This document shows, one piece after another, positions 9,989 to 23,559 of a DNA stretch of 64,000 nt. Each line of letters opens with the position of its first letter. Position 1 is the stretch's first letter. The position numbers and the translations under genes are program-made. The stretch is from assembly GCF_003255815.1 (NCBI RefSeq), contig NC_037673.1, positions 160,372,793 to 160,436,792 of the forward strand, in the 5' to 3' direction. The notes below the pieces were generated by a model, which saw nothing but the letters and a program-made list of their open reading frames with translations, did not search any database and was not told the origin of the DNA. The DNA is from Theropithecus gelada (lineage: Eukaryota > Chordata > Mammalia > Primates > Cercopithecidae).

Positions 9989-10254
9989 AAAGGGACAACC
10001 AGAACATTAATTTATGGGCTTAACATTTTAAATACTCTCACTAGTTATGGAGAAAGTTCTTCAATTTAATTTCTTAACTGTACACCAGTAAAAGAACTTT
10101 TTATCTTGTAAATCACATCATTGTGAGATTTTTTTTTTTAACAGCACACTTACAGTTTAAAGAATGTGAAACCATCAACATGGCAGTTGTTTCTGCATAT
10201 CAATATTCTGCTCAAGTTTCTCTGGGAACCTAACCACTCTTTTACAAATGAGAT

Positions 10255-12355
10255 TGTCCATAAAGAAAATCTGAAAAAATTTGACAAAGAATTCCTGCAA
10301 CTAATAAGTGATAACAGCAAGGTTGCTGGATACTAGGTTAATATGTACAACTCAATCGCCATCTTATATATTAGCAACGAACAAGTGAAACTCGAAACTA
10401 AAAACGATATCATTTATATTATCACCACCCAAAATGAACCACTGAAGTATACATTTAACAAAATACATACAAGATCTATATGAAAAAAACCACAAAACTG
10501 GTGGTAGAACAAAGAAACTCTAAGTAAATGGAGAGGTATTCCATGTTAATGGATAGGAAGACATAATATCATTAAGACATCCATTTTCGCCAACTTATTT
10601 TAAAGATTTAATGCAATCCAATAAAACTCTCAGCAAATTATTATTGTAGATATCATAAACTGACTATAAAGTTTATACGGAGAGGCAAAAGATCCATAAT
10701 AGTCAACAAAATACTCAAAAGAACAAAGTTGGAGGACTGACACTACCCAAATTTAATACTTACTATAAAGCCACAGTAATTAAGACAATGTGGTATTGGT
10801 GAAAGAATTGACAAATAGAGCAATGGAATAGAATTAAGAACCTAGAAAAAAGGCTCACACAAATATAGGCAACAGATCTTTGACAGAGGAGCAAAGGCAA
10901 TGGAGGCAGTCTTTGACAATGGAGCAAGGGTAGCGATTTTAACAAGTGATGCTGGAACAACTGGACATCCACAAGTCAAAAAGGGAATTTAGACACAGAT
11001 CTTACACTTTCAGAAAGATTAACTTCAAAATGGATGATAGACCTAAATGTAAAATGCAAAATTTCATAACTCCTATAACATAGGAGAAATCTTGTGTATG
11101 GTGAGCATGACTTTTTAGATACAACCTCAAAATATGATTCATGAAAGATGGATTAGCTAGACTTCATTAAAATTAAAAATCTCTGCCCTGCAAAAGACAC
11201 TGTCAGAATGAGAAGACAAGCCACAGAGTGGGAGAGAATATTTTTAAAAGACATGCCTGATAAAGGACTGTTATCCAAAATATACAAAGAACTCTTAAAT
11301 CTCAACATTAAGAAAACAAACAATCAATTAAAAATGGGTCAAATACCTTAACAGATACCTCACCAAGAAATATATACAGATGGCTAATAAGCATATTAAA
11401 ATGCTCTACATCATATGCCATCAGGGAAATGAATATTAAAACAGTAATGAGATATGACTATGCACCTGTTAGAATGGTTGAAATTCAGAACAATAACACT
11501 AGAAATGCTAGTGAGGAGGTAGAGAAAGAGGAACTCCCTTTTGTTACTGGTGGAAATGCAAAACGGTATATCTACTTTGGGAGATAGTTTGACAGTTCCT
11601 TACAAAAAAAACATACCATTACCATTTGATCTAGCAATTGTGATCCGCGGTATTTATCTAAAGGAGTGGAAAACTTATGTCCACACAATAATTTGCACGT
11701 CGACGTTTATAGCAGCTTTGTTTGTAATTGCTAAAACTCTGAAGCAACCAAAATGTCCTTCAGTAGGTGGATGGGTAAATCAACTGTAGTACATCTAGAC
11801 AATGAAATATTATTCAGCACTAAAAAAGAATGCAGTGTCAAGGTATAAAAATACATCATGGAAACAAATTCATATTACTAAGTGAAAGAAGCCAATCTGA
11901 AAAAGCTGTGTATTGTATGATTCTAATTGTATAACATTTGAGAAAAGGCAAAACTATGGAGAGAAAAAAGTAAGAAAGAGTTGCCAGGGGTTTGTAAGAG
12001 GGAAGGATAAACAGGCAAAACACAGAGGATTTTTAAGGCAGCAAAACTATAATATTCTGTATCATACTATAATGGTGGATACACTCTAATGGTGGATACA
12101 TGGCACTGTGCATTTATCCAGTCCCGTAGCATATACAATGCTAGGAGTAATCCCTGAACTACAGACTTTGGGTGATTATGATATGCCAATGTAGGTTGAT
12201 AAATTGTAACAATATATCCCTCTGGTGGTTGATGTTGATAATTGGGGAGGCTAAGTATGTGTGGGAGCAGGGAGTCTATGGAAAATCTCTGTACCTTCCT
12301 CTCAATTTTGTTGTGAACTTGAAACTGCTCTAAAAACATAAAGTCTTTAAAAGAG
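10255..12355 (+). mobile_element. Old L1M fragment, ORF2 3' half to 3' UTR
   Basis: Degenerate L1 ORF2 in sense. Signatures in order include 'acaaagttggaggactgaca', 'gcaaaagacactgtcagaat', 'taaaaatgggtcaaatacc' and, in frame at 11541-11789, a decayed ORF2 C-terminus (IAALFVIAKTLKQPKCPSV). A 3' UTR with 'aaactgctctaaaaacataa' closes it at about 12350. Many stops and indels show it is long dead. Family is L1M (mammalian-wide), probably an L1ME/L1MB type, by resemblance only. Confidence 0.85.
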
Positions 12356-13285
12356 AGGACACCAGTAAGTGAGAGTCTGAGTAGTAGGAAAACTAACAGC
12401 AAACATTTACATTGAATTTACATTGTATGAAGAGCCATCTGTAACATGAAAATCAAAAGTAGTTTATTTATTTTGGAAAAATATTTCAATAGCCTTTTAA
12501 AATGGCATTTTCTCAACAATGTTTTTGTAATGTCATTTATGGAGAAGTGGTATATACAGTCAGGGCAGCATTCAAACGCAATGATTTTCATTTATGCAAA
12601 TAACACTTTAATGTTACTTTCAGAAAGGTGAAGGTTAAGTGCAGTAAATACCAGTAATAGCGATATAGTTTGCAAGTGAAATTAGCAAGAAGATTTTAAT
12701 CAGTCTCTGAAGTGTGAATTAGAGATAAGAAGAAAAATATTCCAAATAAAATTTTCTTAAAAGGTCAATGTCTTAAAGTCATAGTGTTTATAATCTGACC
12801 ATTTCTTAATGCAAGATTAGTATACTGGTAAAACTTATATGTGAGAGTAAAAGACATTAAAAGTGCAAAGCACAGGATTTAGTAAGATATTTTTATTATG
12901 ACAAACCTAGGTCCATTTCACACTCTTTCACTCCTCACAAACATGCCATTGAGATGATTTGGGAATAATCTAGAAGATTTGACAGATATATTAAAGGAAA
13001 TACTGTTTGAATTTAAGTTTTTAAAAGTTGCAAAATAGTATATTCAGTGTGATGACATTTATTTAAAGATACAAAAATTATCCCCAATTGTACAAGAACA
13101 TGAATGGAAATGACATAGTTAACTCTGGAGAAGGGGAGAAGAGAAAGAGACAGGGACATTAATTGTATTTTTTTCTTTATTTGATAATATTCTGAAGAAA
13201 AAATGGTAACATATTTACATCAGTTAATCCTGTGTTGTACTATGCTTTATATGAGTCTCTGTGTTAGAATATTTTATTTTAAATA
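12356..13285. other. Unassigned AT-rich DNA
   Basis: No recognisable gene or repeat. A 61-codon frame at 12446-12631 has no motif and is probably chance. Confidence 0.5.
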
Positions 13286-13287
13286 TA

Positions 13288-13480
13288 AAAATGAAAGCTG
13301 AGTGTTGTGGCACATTCCTGGAATCCCAGACACTCGAGAGGTTAAAGAAGAAGGACTGCTTGACCAGGAGCCATGGGCTATAGTATGCTATGATTGTGCT
13401 TGTGAATAGCCACTGCACTCCAGCCTGGGCAACATAGCCAGACCTTATCTCTAAACAAATACTAAAAATAAAAATTTAAA
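13288..13480 (+). repeat. FLAM-type free left Alu monomer
   Basis: Only one Alu-like arm is present, from 'gctgagtgttgtggcacatt' to 'gccactgcactccagcctgg', followed by an A-rich tail. The phrase 'gctatagtatgctatgattg...tgtgaatagccactgc' is closer to 7SL RNA than to dimeric Alu, which is the mark of the fossil FLAM_A group. It is diverged and not a functional 7SL gene. Confidence 0.75.
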
Positions 13481-13559
13481 ATATGTAGTAACACATTTCA
13501 AAATATAAATAGTGAAATGCAAAAACTATCCATGGCAGAAGCATTATATTTGAATAAAT

Positions 13560-13800
13560 AACTGCTAATATCCATGGGCACTTACTATATGACAAAATTT
13601 TACCAAATATTTCACTTGTATTATCCATTAAATCCTCTCAATAACCATATAGATAGGCATTATTATAGGCTACTTTTTACTGATAGAGATTTAGAAGGTT
13701 AGAGTAGGGACCTTCTTCATCTTGTTAATTGCTATATCCTTGATATCTAGAAAAGCAACTAGCTTTTAGGAACTGACAAATATTTACATTTGACATTACA
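13560..13800 (+). repeat. MIR and L2 remnants, diverged
   Basis: 13560-13700 resembles a MIR core ('gggcacttactatatgac', 'aatcctctcaataacc', 'tttttactgatagagattta'). 13705-13800 resembles an L2 3' end ('ttgttaattgctatatcc'). Both are weak. Confidence 0.45.
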
Positions 13801-14434
13801 AAAATAAAACGGATATATATTTTATAAAACAAGTAAATATAGTAATTCTATCAATGTAACAGTGAAGAAAACACATTCTGCCTTCTTAGAGCTTCTATTC
13901 TGGTGAGAGAGACAAACAATGTAAAAAAGTTTATGAGAGGAATAATGAAGAAAAATAAAATAGGCAAAAAGGGAGAGAAAGTGAATGAATAAATTAATAA
14001 ATGTGTAAGATAATGTTTGCAGAGACAATACTCTTTGGTTCTCTTGCATTCTTACATATCTTGCTGGGTGGGCCAGACTTTAAGTCCCTGACAAGTAGAA
14101 TATTTCCTATGGTTGAGAGATGAAGCTATGTCTCTTTTCTCACTTGGACAAAGAACAGGCTTGCTTACTTCTTGCTATAAAACCAATGGATCCCCAAACT
14201 CAGTTTTTCTCATTTGTGACACAAATCCGCTGCTTACGTAGTTTCTATCATGTTCTATTATGTTGCCCTGCTGGGACTTAGGGGCAAGGGGAGCCAGTGC
14301 AAATATGCTGATGCTTATACTGCTTTCTGTGTTGTAACAAAGACATTTGTCTCTGATGAAGGAATCTTATGTCTCTGTTACAGGCTAATTTATTAGCTTG
14401 CAAGTAGGGTAGAAGCAAATTCCAGACCTGCAGA
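13801..14434. other. Unassigned DNA
   Basis: No gene or repeat recognised; the antisense 75-codon frame at 13822-14049 has no motif. Confidence 0.45.
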
Positions 14435-14525
14435 GTTAGTAAAGTGGTCACCTGGAATTCAAACCCAGGCCTCCCTGATTACAGAGCATACCTCTTAACA
14501 CTCTGGCCACTGTACTGACTTGATA
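14435..14525 (+). repeat. MIR 3' portion
   Basis: The run 'cctggaattcaaacccaggc' followed by 'ctcttaacactctggccact' matches the tRNA-unrelated end of MIR in sense. Confidence 0.6.
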
Positions 14526-17500
14526 CATAATTAATTGTATCTTAATGCCTGCTAACTTGAATGACCATTAACACTCCTCTATTTATAATGTCAATGCTTT
14601 ATTTAATTTCTTGAATTAAATTTTTTTTTTCTGTCCTTATGATTGCATTGGCTATCAGTGGATCTCAGGCATGTTATTTAATGCCTCATAAATACAGTTA
14701 CAGTTAAAATTTTGATAAATATTTTCTATTATTGCTATATAATCAAAATTATATTTAAACTAAAAGTGAATGAAAACTATATTCTCATTTTATTACTTTA
14801 TGCTCTCAGATTTACATTGATTATCCACTATGTTCCAGATACTACATGATACTAACAAGACAACAGGCATTATGACACAATCTTCTGCTTTCCTGATGTA
14901 TTAGTCTATGATTATGAAAACTATGCTCAGAATGGTTACTGATGGCCAAATTATGACTTCATTGGCAGTCATTACCAAGCTTTACTAGGGAGCTCTATTA
15001 ACCAACTGTAGACTGTGTCAGCAAGAACACAAGTGTATTAGTGACAATGTTATCTACACTGGCCTTTTATGATCTTTTGAATTATATTTTGAAACCTGCG
15101 CATGGAGTAGTGTAAGGTCAAGTAAGCCTTAATTTCTTTTTTTAAAATAATATAAGCCAGATTAATTTCTTTTGCCTTAGGCTTTCCCCTCCTTGTTATA
15201 GTGCCTATTTTTTGCTCTATTTGCATCTAAGCTTTGTTATAGTTTCTGAATCAATCCTAATGTATGTCAATGACCTCTGCTTCCCAATTGGAAATAACCC
15301 ATCAAATATGGAATCTGATGGCCTTAACTCTTCAATTCTAGTGTTGCTTTCCCTGACTCTTCTCTGAGGCTAATCAAATCTGGGAATAAGCTTTAAGAGC
15401 CTATATTTCCTTAGGAATTACCTTCAACATTTTTCCCGTTTGCACACATTGGCTCGTCCATGGAATTGAATTTACTCTTTGTCCCCTACTCCTCAGTTCC
15501 ATTTGGTTGTTTCAGTCCCTTTAAAAACAGAGTTCTCCCTTGAACCTCAATCTTGAGTGGGGAAGGTAAACTAATTTCTGGATATCTTTGGTTTATGAAT
15601 ATATTAGTTATAAAATTTTATTACTTTTCTACCATAAACATAGAAATTACTTGTATCAGCAGTCTTTTGAATTGTTTGAGATCTGCAGTAAAAATCTTGA
15701 AATAGGCTTTGTATTTGTTTTTATTTTAAAGGTCACATGATATAGTGCTATGGTTTAGCACTTACACTGTTAGCTCTGATCCAAGGTGCAAGTTTAAAGA
15801 ATGCTGTTCGCTGTTAATTTGAATGACAAGCAAGTTTTAACTTTATTTTTCGAAAGTGATATGGCCATCTGTTTATCCATCTATTTCCCATCTGTCTATC
15901 TATCTTCATAGTTTTATATTGTCTGTTTGAGTTGAGCAAATTCATTTTAATTATTTCCTTCTCAGTCCATGCATATGGAACCAGGAGAAAAGGGCAACAA
16001 ATGCTTTAATTACTCTCCTTATGTATTTGATATTAAAAAGGAAAATTAGTTTATCTGAAATATGTACACAATGTCAATCTCATATGATTTTAATTTGGAG
16101 TTAGAGTTGGCATTAATAAAATAAGCATTTGTGTCTGTTGAGATTTATTGATTTATTTTGCTGAACTATGCTTGACATTTAGTTTAGCATGGGAAAGGTA
16201 AATAAAGTAGTGCCTTACTATCAGAGGAAATTATGTTTTATGTAAGTTATAATTGTGAATGTTCACTAAAAGAGGATAGTAAAATATCCAAAACAGAAAA
16301 ACCGAACTGAGTTTTTAAGTAGAACAGGCATAAGTGAACTAAAATGTAACTTTTTATATATGAAAAGGCCAATGTAAAAGCTATTTTCACCGTAACAGAA
16401 TTGAAGTAGTATTGGATTCGAGAGGATTGAGCTTGCATTTTCAATCCCCTTTGTAAATATAAGCTGTACTCTTGCTTCACTCCAGGTTCCTAGCTCAGCT
16501 ACAGTCTGTCTTCAAAACAGTGTCATTATGACTTTCAGTGTTTTTATCCACACGATTTTTTCTGTTTTCACTAAAATGAATCCAACAATCCACTTCCTCC
16601 ACTACTGCCCCTTGACTTCACACAGATTATACATCATTACGACTATAAATTTAGGATTTGTCAATGTCTAGTGAGCCATCAGCACTGTTTAGAAATCATT
16701 TTTCTTTCTCTTTTCAACTTCCTTTTGAGTTCCCATAATGTCTATACCAAAGCCTTTATTCTGAGTCCTGTTGTGCTTTCAATGCCATCACACTCAATAG
16801 ATTGTTACCTCATGGAGAAAATATTAGCAGATGGGATATCCATGACTTTGCATTCCCTCTTGTAAACATTCTTATAGGGACACCCATTCTTCCCTTATGG
16901 CCCAGAGGTAGAGGTGCCTTTGCTTATTTTCTAAGGTAGCTGCTATGTCCATGCCATAGAGACTACATCCTATTAGCTGTCTGAAACCTGGTTAGTCTTT
17001 TTCTTCAAGAATCCTTTCCCTTCTGAATGTAAGTAAGCTCAGATGTTCTCAATTTTCATCTATCTTTCCTTGAAGCCCAATCTCCCTCCTTCAATTCTTC
17101 AGTGAAATGTATGACAGTGTAGCTTAAGCCCTGCTTTTTCAAATTAATTACTGTCTATCCATTAACTACTTCTAACAAGAAGGGCATGCTTAGTGCCTGA
17201 GAAAGCTGCTCTTCCTGCTGTCACCTCTTAACTCCCAATAGGACTGCCCTTTTGAACCTCATCTTAACTCATCTTTTGTTTAGCACTTGACTGTTCGCCA
17301 CCCTCTCCTTGTGGAATTTGTGTCTTCAGTTTCCAGGACATTATTATCTTAAAATTTTTATAAACATTGGAAAGTTGCTTTTAAGTGTTCTTTAGTAGCT
17401 TCTTCTCCTTTGCTTGTTTTTTTTTTTTTTTTNATACTTTTATAGCAAATTTCCTTCTTTTATTAATTCCAGTACCTTCTCAGGTAGTGTTTTGAAGGCT

Positions 17501-17909
17501 GTATAACAAATGTTTTACCCAAAGTAGTCTGCTTTGCTGATAAACAGAATTACTGACTTCTCTGAAGTTTGTTTAGAAGAATGGAGAAACAGGACAGGAC
17601 TTTTGGTTAATAGTCGAGGAAAACATTCTAATTATTTTAAACCACTTTGATCAAATCTTTAGTGGCAGCTAAGTTTTGTTTAAAGAAAAATTATGATACC
17701 AGGATTCAATAGTTGATAGTTTCAATGTACATGTAGAAGAGTCCACGTGAACTCCCCACCAGCCATCACCACCACATTCATACAGAATCATGTTTTTTTT
17801 TCCTGATTAATGAAAAATTATCTATTGCAGTAGAGAAAATTACTGCCTCTATGTTGTATCTATTTAAGAATGTGTACTGTTGCACGAAAAGGCTTTGAGC
17901 AATCATCTG
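14526..17909. other. Unassigned AT-rich DNA with one N in a poly-T
   Basis: No gene, splice-bracketed frame or repeat could be supported. The antisense 77-codon frame at 16247-16480 and the 64-codon frame at 16671-16865 lack motifs. A single N at 17433 closes a T run, a homopolymer base-call problem. Confidence 0.45.
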
Positions 17910-18095
17910 GGTCACTGCTTCTCAAAATTTAGGCCTAAGAATTACCCAAGGAACTAATTCAAAATGAAAATACACTAGGTCCCGCCTCAAGAAAATTAGT
18001 ACATCTGGAGTCAGACCTGGGAATCTACTTTTTAAATAAGTCCCCCCGATATTTCTGATGCTAGTGTTCTGGCAGTCACTGTCTGAGAACATTAG
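17910..18095 (+). mobile_element. MER5A-like non-autonomous hAT-Charlie element
   Basis: About 185 bases starting 'cactgcttctcaaaatttag' and ending 'agtcactgtctgagaacatt', that is, worn copies of the CAGTGGTTCTCAA / TTGAGAACCACTG hAT terminal repeats. The interior has the 'gggaatctactttttaaata' order of MER5A. It encodes nothing. Confidence 0.65.
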
Positions 18096-20555
18096 TCTAC
18101 CTCCTCATTAACAAATATGGGTTCTGAATCCTAAAACGAATGTGACACGAGGAAGCGTAGTCTTAGTATTAGGTTGTGGAAAAACCTTTCTGCTGTGACT
18201 GCTACTGAAGAAGGATGCAGAGGGACAATGCTGATTTTCAGGGAAGAGTACAAAATTTGCACGAGCCCTGGGGCACTTTAGGAAAGGATGGAATTCGAAC
18301 TTGAGAGAGCCTTACTGTCTGATTCCCACCAAGACTACCTAGCAAGAAAGGTCACCGAGACTCCTGAATTTAAAAACACCCAAGATGAAGAGAATGAATG
18401 AGCAATAGGTGCTGGGCATAAAACAATAATTTCAGAATTTGTAGTAGAGAGTGCTTGATGTTGGATTTCCTTTAGGGCCCCTGTCAGTAGTAATACAATT
18501 GAATATTTCTCCTTTTGAAGTATGCCTAACCCTCCTCCCCTTATAGAGGAGGTAAGTTTCCAGGATTTATGGACATTTACAAAAGTGAAAGGAGACCTAA
18601 GAGAGAGAAACCACCTGCTAAATTAAAGCAGATCAGATCAAATGATTTTTAGGAAAAAGAAAATAAATTTGCCTCTAGTTGATAAGCCAGTCGGACAGAG
18701 TACAGAAGCTTAAAGAAAAAGAGGAATGAGCCTGAGGTTTATTTTACCTTTCTTTTTCACTTGCTAATTGATCAGCAAAAGACAATGAGCATTAACTTTA
18801 TCTGACCTCAGGTCAAGGAGAATTATCTGTATGAATTCTGGAAATATATTCATTTTTAATAATATCTGGTCACCGTAGAATGATTATAAATAATTCATAT
18901 GTTTGTTGTACAGAAATTGTACTGTCCCTTGATTTTATGTCAAAGTTACTATCAAATCCATTTTTTATAACATCAGATTTTTTTCAAATTTAATCCTCTT
19001 AAAATACTTTTGCAAATGCTAATAAAGACTCTCATCATCAACTGATCATTTTTATTTTGTTTTATCCATTCTATGGATCCAAGAAAGCACAAACACCAGA
19101 ATGAATTCTTCCTTCTTTCTTACTGCAAAACTTCTCTTCATCTTACAACTGACCCTTTATCTGTGTCTTTATTTTTCTACACAACGTGTCTCTATCTGAT
19201 AATTTGTCTTTAACAAAGAGAAATTGACTCTCTCAGTTTCTCAAATGTTCTCTAAATTATCCTTCTGCATATTTCACCTCCCTGGTCTTAACCACTGTCT
19301 GTGTGACTATGCTCCTTGTATATTTAATGCCTCTTTCAATACCAAGTTGGATTTATTGTCCCTACACACTTATCTAATTATTACTTTGACAGAGTAACAG
19401 CAAATTTTCTCTCAAACTTGAAAAGAATGTCAAAATGCAGTTTACACATTCATTTATTCAAAAAATATTTAATAAGAAACTACTATGGGCTCCACACATC
19501 TTGGTTGCTGCAGCAGTTCAACAGCTACAGTGCAAAATGTCACCATCGTTGGTGATATCACATCAATATCATTTTGATATTGAAATATCAAAATTTCAAA
19601 ACAGAAAAATAGGTACTATGCATGTGTTATGAAAAGGGTATCAACAAAAATGCAACTTCTGAATGTTAAGCCAATAAAGATTAAAATTGAAATTTCTTTG
19701 AAAGCTATTTTTGATGACTTATCATTGTTATATTAAGTGAATGGCATTAAAAGTAGAGATACCTTACTTTCAAAAAATAAAATCTTCATTGCATTTGTTA
19801 AATACATTTTAGCCTTCTCACAAGAGGTTTTGGTGAGAAAAATCTGTTGTATTAGGAAATATCTCTGAGAAAGAAAAATTAGCTAATTTGAATAAACAGC
19901 TGGAATGATTTCCTTTTGTATTCTGTAACATATTATACTGCAAAGTTGTTTATAAACAGGTTTTGTAAAACCAATAGCAGTTTGAAGAAAACTAAGGTAC
20001 CTAGCCATGATGCACTTACTAGAAACTTAGTAAAATATATTGAAAATAATTTTTCTCCACTTATTTTAGTCATCTTTACCTTTTAATTATTCCTTAAGAC
20101 TGACCCTAAAAATCGTTTACAATGCTCCTGTTACTCCTGGACCTCAAAGGTGGATGTGATGTTTATTATTAGTTTTACTGTCATTATCATCATTATAATT
20201 ATTTTACATGTTTTAAATGTAATTATCTCAAATTTCAGAAACTGTAGGTTTGACCACTGTTTGCATAATTGCTAGTACATAATAGGAGCCCAATAGTTCT
20301 CTTTTTGATAAAATTTTTAATAAATGTAAATAATTTATAAATTATATATTAATATTCAATATATGTAGTATATAATATGTAAATATCAAAATTCTCTATC
20401 AAAATAATTACTGATGATTTGATTACGATATAATATAAGAATTTTTAGGAGATGATAAGTGCATGGTTTTATAGCAAACATAAATGAATATATAATATAT
20501 GTTCCTTAAATTATTATCTGTTTTACTAAACTACATATCTCTGGTTTCTTTTGTT
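18096..20555. other. Unassigned DNA, very AT-rich at 20280-20520
   Basis: No gene or repeat recognised. The 65-codon frame at 19435-19632 is probably chance. 20280-20520 is a TA-rich patch ('ttataaattatatattaata'). Confidence 0.45.
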
Positions 20556-21030
20556 TAATGTTTGCTTGGTATTTCTTTCTTATTGTTCTGATTACAACTT
20601 ATCTGTGAAATTATATGTAAAATATGCTCCTTTATGAAGAGAATATAGTTGAGTCTTGCTTTTTTTAATAGTTTAGTCTGACAAACTGTTCCTTTTAATT
20701 GAAATGTTTAGTCCACTTATACTTAATATAATTATTGCTATGTTGATTTTAAGTATAAAACTTGCTATTCATTTTCTCTTTACCCTGTCTTCGCTTTCTT
20801 TTTTTCTTTTGTATCTCCTCTCTTTTATCTTTGGAACATTAACAATTTTTTGGCCTTATTTCACTTTATCTCTTCTATTAGCTTTAACATTACACATTTG
20901 GTATCTTTCTTTTAATGGTCATGCCAACAATATACATCTGTTTCAGGTATATACTATTTCATAAAAAGTCATCTGAAAATTGAGTGTATTGAAACAACAG
21001 CCATTAAAATTTATCTTTCATAAGAAATTA
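20556..21030 (-). mobile_element. Antisense L1M fragment
   Basis: The phrase 'agtttagtctgacaaactgt' followed by 'ttaattgaaatgtttagtcc' is the antisense of the start of L1 ORF2 (the 'ctccaattaaaagacag' region). It is decayed. The 86-codon plus-strand frame at 20704-20964 is a product of this antisense sequence. It stops where the LTR at 21031 begins. Confidence 0.55.
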
Positions 21031-21290
21031 TGTTACTGGTTGAATTGTGTCCCCACAAAATTCATATGTTGAAGTCCTAACTCCAAGTACCTCAGAATAT
21101 GACTGTCTTTGGGGGCAGGGCCTTTAAGGAGGTAATTAAGTTAAAACGAAATCACTGGGGTGGGCCTTAATCCAATGCGACTGGTGTCCTTAAAATAGGA
21201 GATTAGGATACAGACACATTTACAGAGGGAGAACCATGTGACAGAGAGAGAAGACAGCCATCTATAAGCCAAGGAGAAAGGCTGGTTCCA
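21031..21290 (+). repeat. MaLR-type LTR, 3' truncated
   Basis: Starts 'tgttactggttgaattgtgt' with 'ccccacaaaattcatatgtt' and continues to 'agccatctataagccaagga'. The usual 3' end is missing, so only the first two thirds remain. Confidence 0.6.
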
Positions 21291-21424
21291 CAGCTCTACA
21301 ATGCTTTATAAAAGCATGATTTTTATAATTCACTCACTTCTTTCAGTGGGAACGGCTGCTTCAACCTATTACATTTTACTTGGAAGTAGAAATCCCAAAT
21401 TAAATATAACCCTAACTGTTATAA

Positions 21425-21865
21425 CTTAAGAGCCTGGACAATATAACCTCCAACTTACCTTTCTGCCTTTCTTTATTATTGCACCCCTGATCACACATTA
21501 TGCTACAGTAGCATTAGATCTTTAGCATTTTTTAACAACACATCACACTTTCCTGCCTCTGAGTCCCTGCGCATGTTGGTCTAACTACTTTGTGCTCACT
21601 GAAATTCTGTATATTCTTCAAGTCCTGCTTCAAACACTACCCTTTTGTGCAGTCTTTTCTTAAATGCTCAATTGGAAATGATCTCTCTCGGCTTTAATCT
21701 TGACTTTCAGATTTATTTTACCTCCCTGATAATACATCATATTTTGTCTTATCCTCTTCTTTCTAAAAAATTTAATCATCTCATTCCTCTCAATAGACAG
21801 ATTATGAATGTCTTACGAGTAAGATGTTGGCAAGTCTTTACAAATCAGGACTGTGCTTAACTCAC
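21425..21865 (+). repeat. L2 LINE fragment
   Basis: Sense L2 3' region with 'cttcaagtcctgcttcaaac' and 'gactgtgcttaactcacttc'-like decay. The 71-codon frame at 21645-21860 lies in it and is not a gene. Confidence 0.5.
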
Positions 21866-21984
21866 TTCATGGGTTCTTAAATAGCTTGCATGTAAAAGGT
21901 TGAGGCGGGGCAACTGGTTACTTGAAAAGTCCCCATTCTGAAATGACTGCCTGTGCCTCTCTGGTATAGAACAGCCATTTCAAG

Positions 21985-22889
21985 AATAGTCTTACTGAAT
22001 TATAATTTACTTACAATAAACAGTACACATTTAAGATGTACCACTGACAATTCTTTATGTAAGTGTATACCCATGACACCAAAAGTACAATCAAGATAAG
22101 GACGTATTTATCACTTCAAAGTTTTCTTATTCACCATTGTAATCTCTCCCACCCACCTCCAATCTCATACAATTTCTATTTTCTCTCAATTATAGATTAA
22201 TTTGTGATTTTCTGAATTTTACATATATAGAATTATACAGTAAGTACTCTTTTTGTTTACTTGTTTCATTCAGCATAATTATTTTGAGATTTACACATGT
22301 TGTTGCATGTTTATAGACATTTGGATTGTGTTCATATAGTGGCTATTACAAATCAAGCTGTTTTGAACATTCAGGTACAAGTAAGTCTTCACATGGACAT
22401 ACATTTTCATTTTTCTTGATTAAGAATACCTAGGAGTAGAATGGCTGGATCATATGGTAGGTGCATATTTAACTATTTAAGATGCTGTGAAACTGTTTCC
22501 CCGGTGGTTCTACCTGTCCAACAGCAGTTTTTGAGTTCCAGTTTCTCCTTATCCTTGACCACATTTAATATGGCTAATCTTTTTGAGTTCAACTATCCTG
22601 AGCCAAGCACAGTGGCTCATGGCTGTAATCCCAACACTTTGGGAGGCTAAGGTGGGTGGATCTCTTGAGCCCAGGAGTTGGAGACCAGCTTGGGCAACAT
22701 AGCGAGACCCCGACTCTACAAAAAAAATACAAAAATTAGCCGAGTATGGTAGCTTGTGCCTGTAGTCCCATCTGTTTGGGAGGCTGAGGTCAGAGGATTG
22801 CTTGAGCCTGGGAAGTAGAGGTTGCAGTGAGGTGAGATCATGCCACTGCACTCCAGCCTCGGTGACGGAGTGAGACCCTGCCTCAAAGC

Positions 22890-22923
<34 letters not shown>

Positions 22924-23040
22924 CAACCACGACAATAACAGAACAATCTTAATAGGTATGTAGTGATATTTCAATGTAGTTTAAATTTGTGTTCTTTTAG
23001 TGGCAAAGTGATACTTAGCATCTTTTTGTGTGGCATTATT
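21985..23040 (-). mobile_element. Antisense L1M split by an AluJ
   Basis: Before the Alu: antisense L1 ORF2/3' UTR marks such as 'agtagaatggctggatcata', 'ttcattcagcataattattt' and 'gggctattacaaatcaag'-like text. After the Alu (22919 on): 'ttaataggtatgtagtgata' and 'cttagcatctttttgtgtgg' continue the same antisense L1 order. Thus the L1 was present before the Alu landed. Confidence 0.75.
22600..22918 (+). mobile_element. AluJ inserted in antisense L1M
   Basis: A full dimer with both arms, 'gcttgggcaacatagcgaga' in the left arm and a 'caaaacaaaacaaaacaaaa' tail. The divergence and the 'gcctgggaagtagaggttgc' region fit the old AluJ group. The antisense frames at 22549-22974 are Alu translations, not proteins. 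Confidence 0.85.
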
Positions 23041-23543
23041 TACCACCTATTCCTTTTTAACGAGGCACACACGTGCACAAACACACAGAGTTGTTCATTA
23101 AAACCTAATTGGTTGCCTGACTAAATATTGGCCAGATAGTTTGATTTAGGGACATGTATTTAGAAATGAGAAATAAATTTTATTGCTTTGAGTGACTGAG
23201 TATGTAAAATGTTATCAAAGACCCTATGGGCAGCTTCATATCTTCATTAGACTTGAAGGAAATGCAGTTAATTTTCAGAGAGACTGAGAGACATACAAAG
23301 AGACAGCTATAGAGAGAGAAAGAAGTAGATGTTTAGAGAGAGGGAGAGATGGGAGAGGAACACAGAATACTATTTGAAGTCTACACATATTTCTAAATTC
23401 CAGTTCCCATCATTCCTGAGTTCCAGTCACTTTCTGACCTCAAGTTTCAGAAACACAACTTTCTTCTTGTGGACATAACCTAGCTCCAGTTGTCTACTAT
23501 AATTTGCAACCAAAGGTAATAAAAAATGTTTATTTAATTAATT
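23041..23543. other. Unassigned DNA with GA-rich patch
   Basis: No gene recognised. 23270-23360 is rich in GAGA motifs. Confidence 0.5.
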
Positions 23544-23559
23544 AAAATATCTCCGTAGT

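Noticed and set aside
11541..11789. A small protein of 82 codons
   Set aside because: It matches the decayed C-terminus of L1 ORF2 inside the L1M at 10255-12355.
13288..13480. A 7SL RNA gene
   Set aside because: Only the Alu-like monomer is present, it is diverged, lacks the S domain and has an A-rich tail: a FLAM retroposon.
17433..17433. The lone N as a real feature
   Set aside because: It ends a poly-T run and is a base-calling ambiguity.
22549..22974. Antisense 141-codon frame
   Set aside because: It is the translation of an antisense AluJ, as are the frames at 26244-26499, 42789-43139, 46054-46308, 49050-49340 and 55353-55576.
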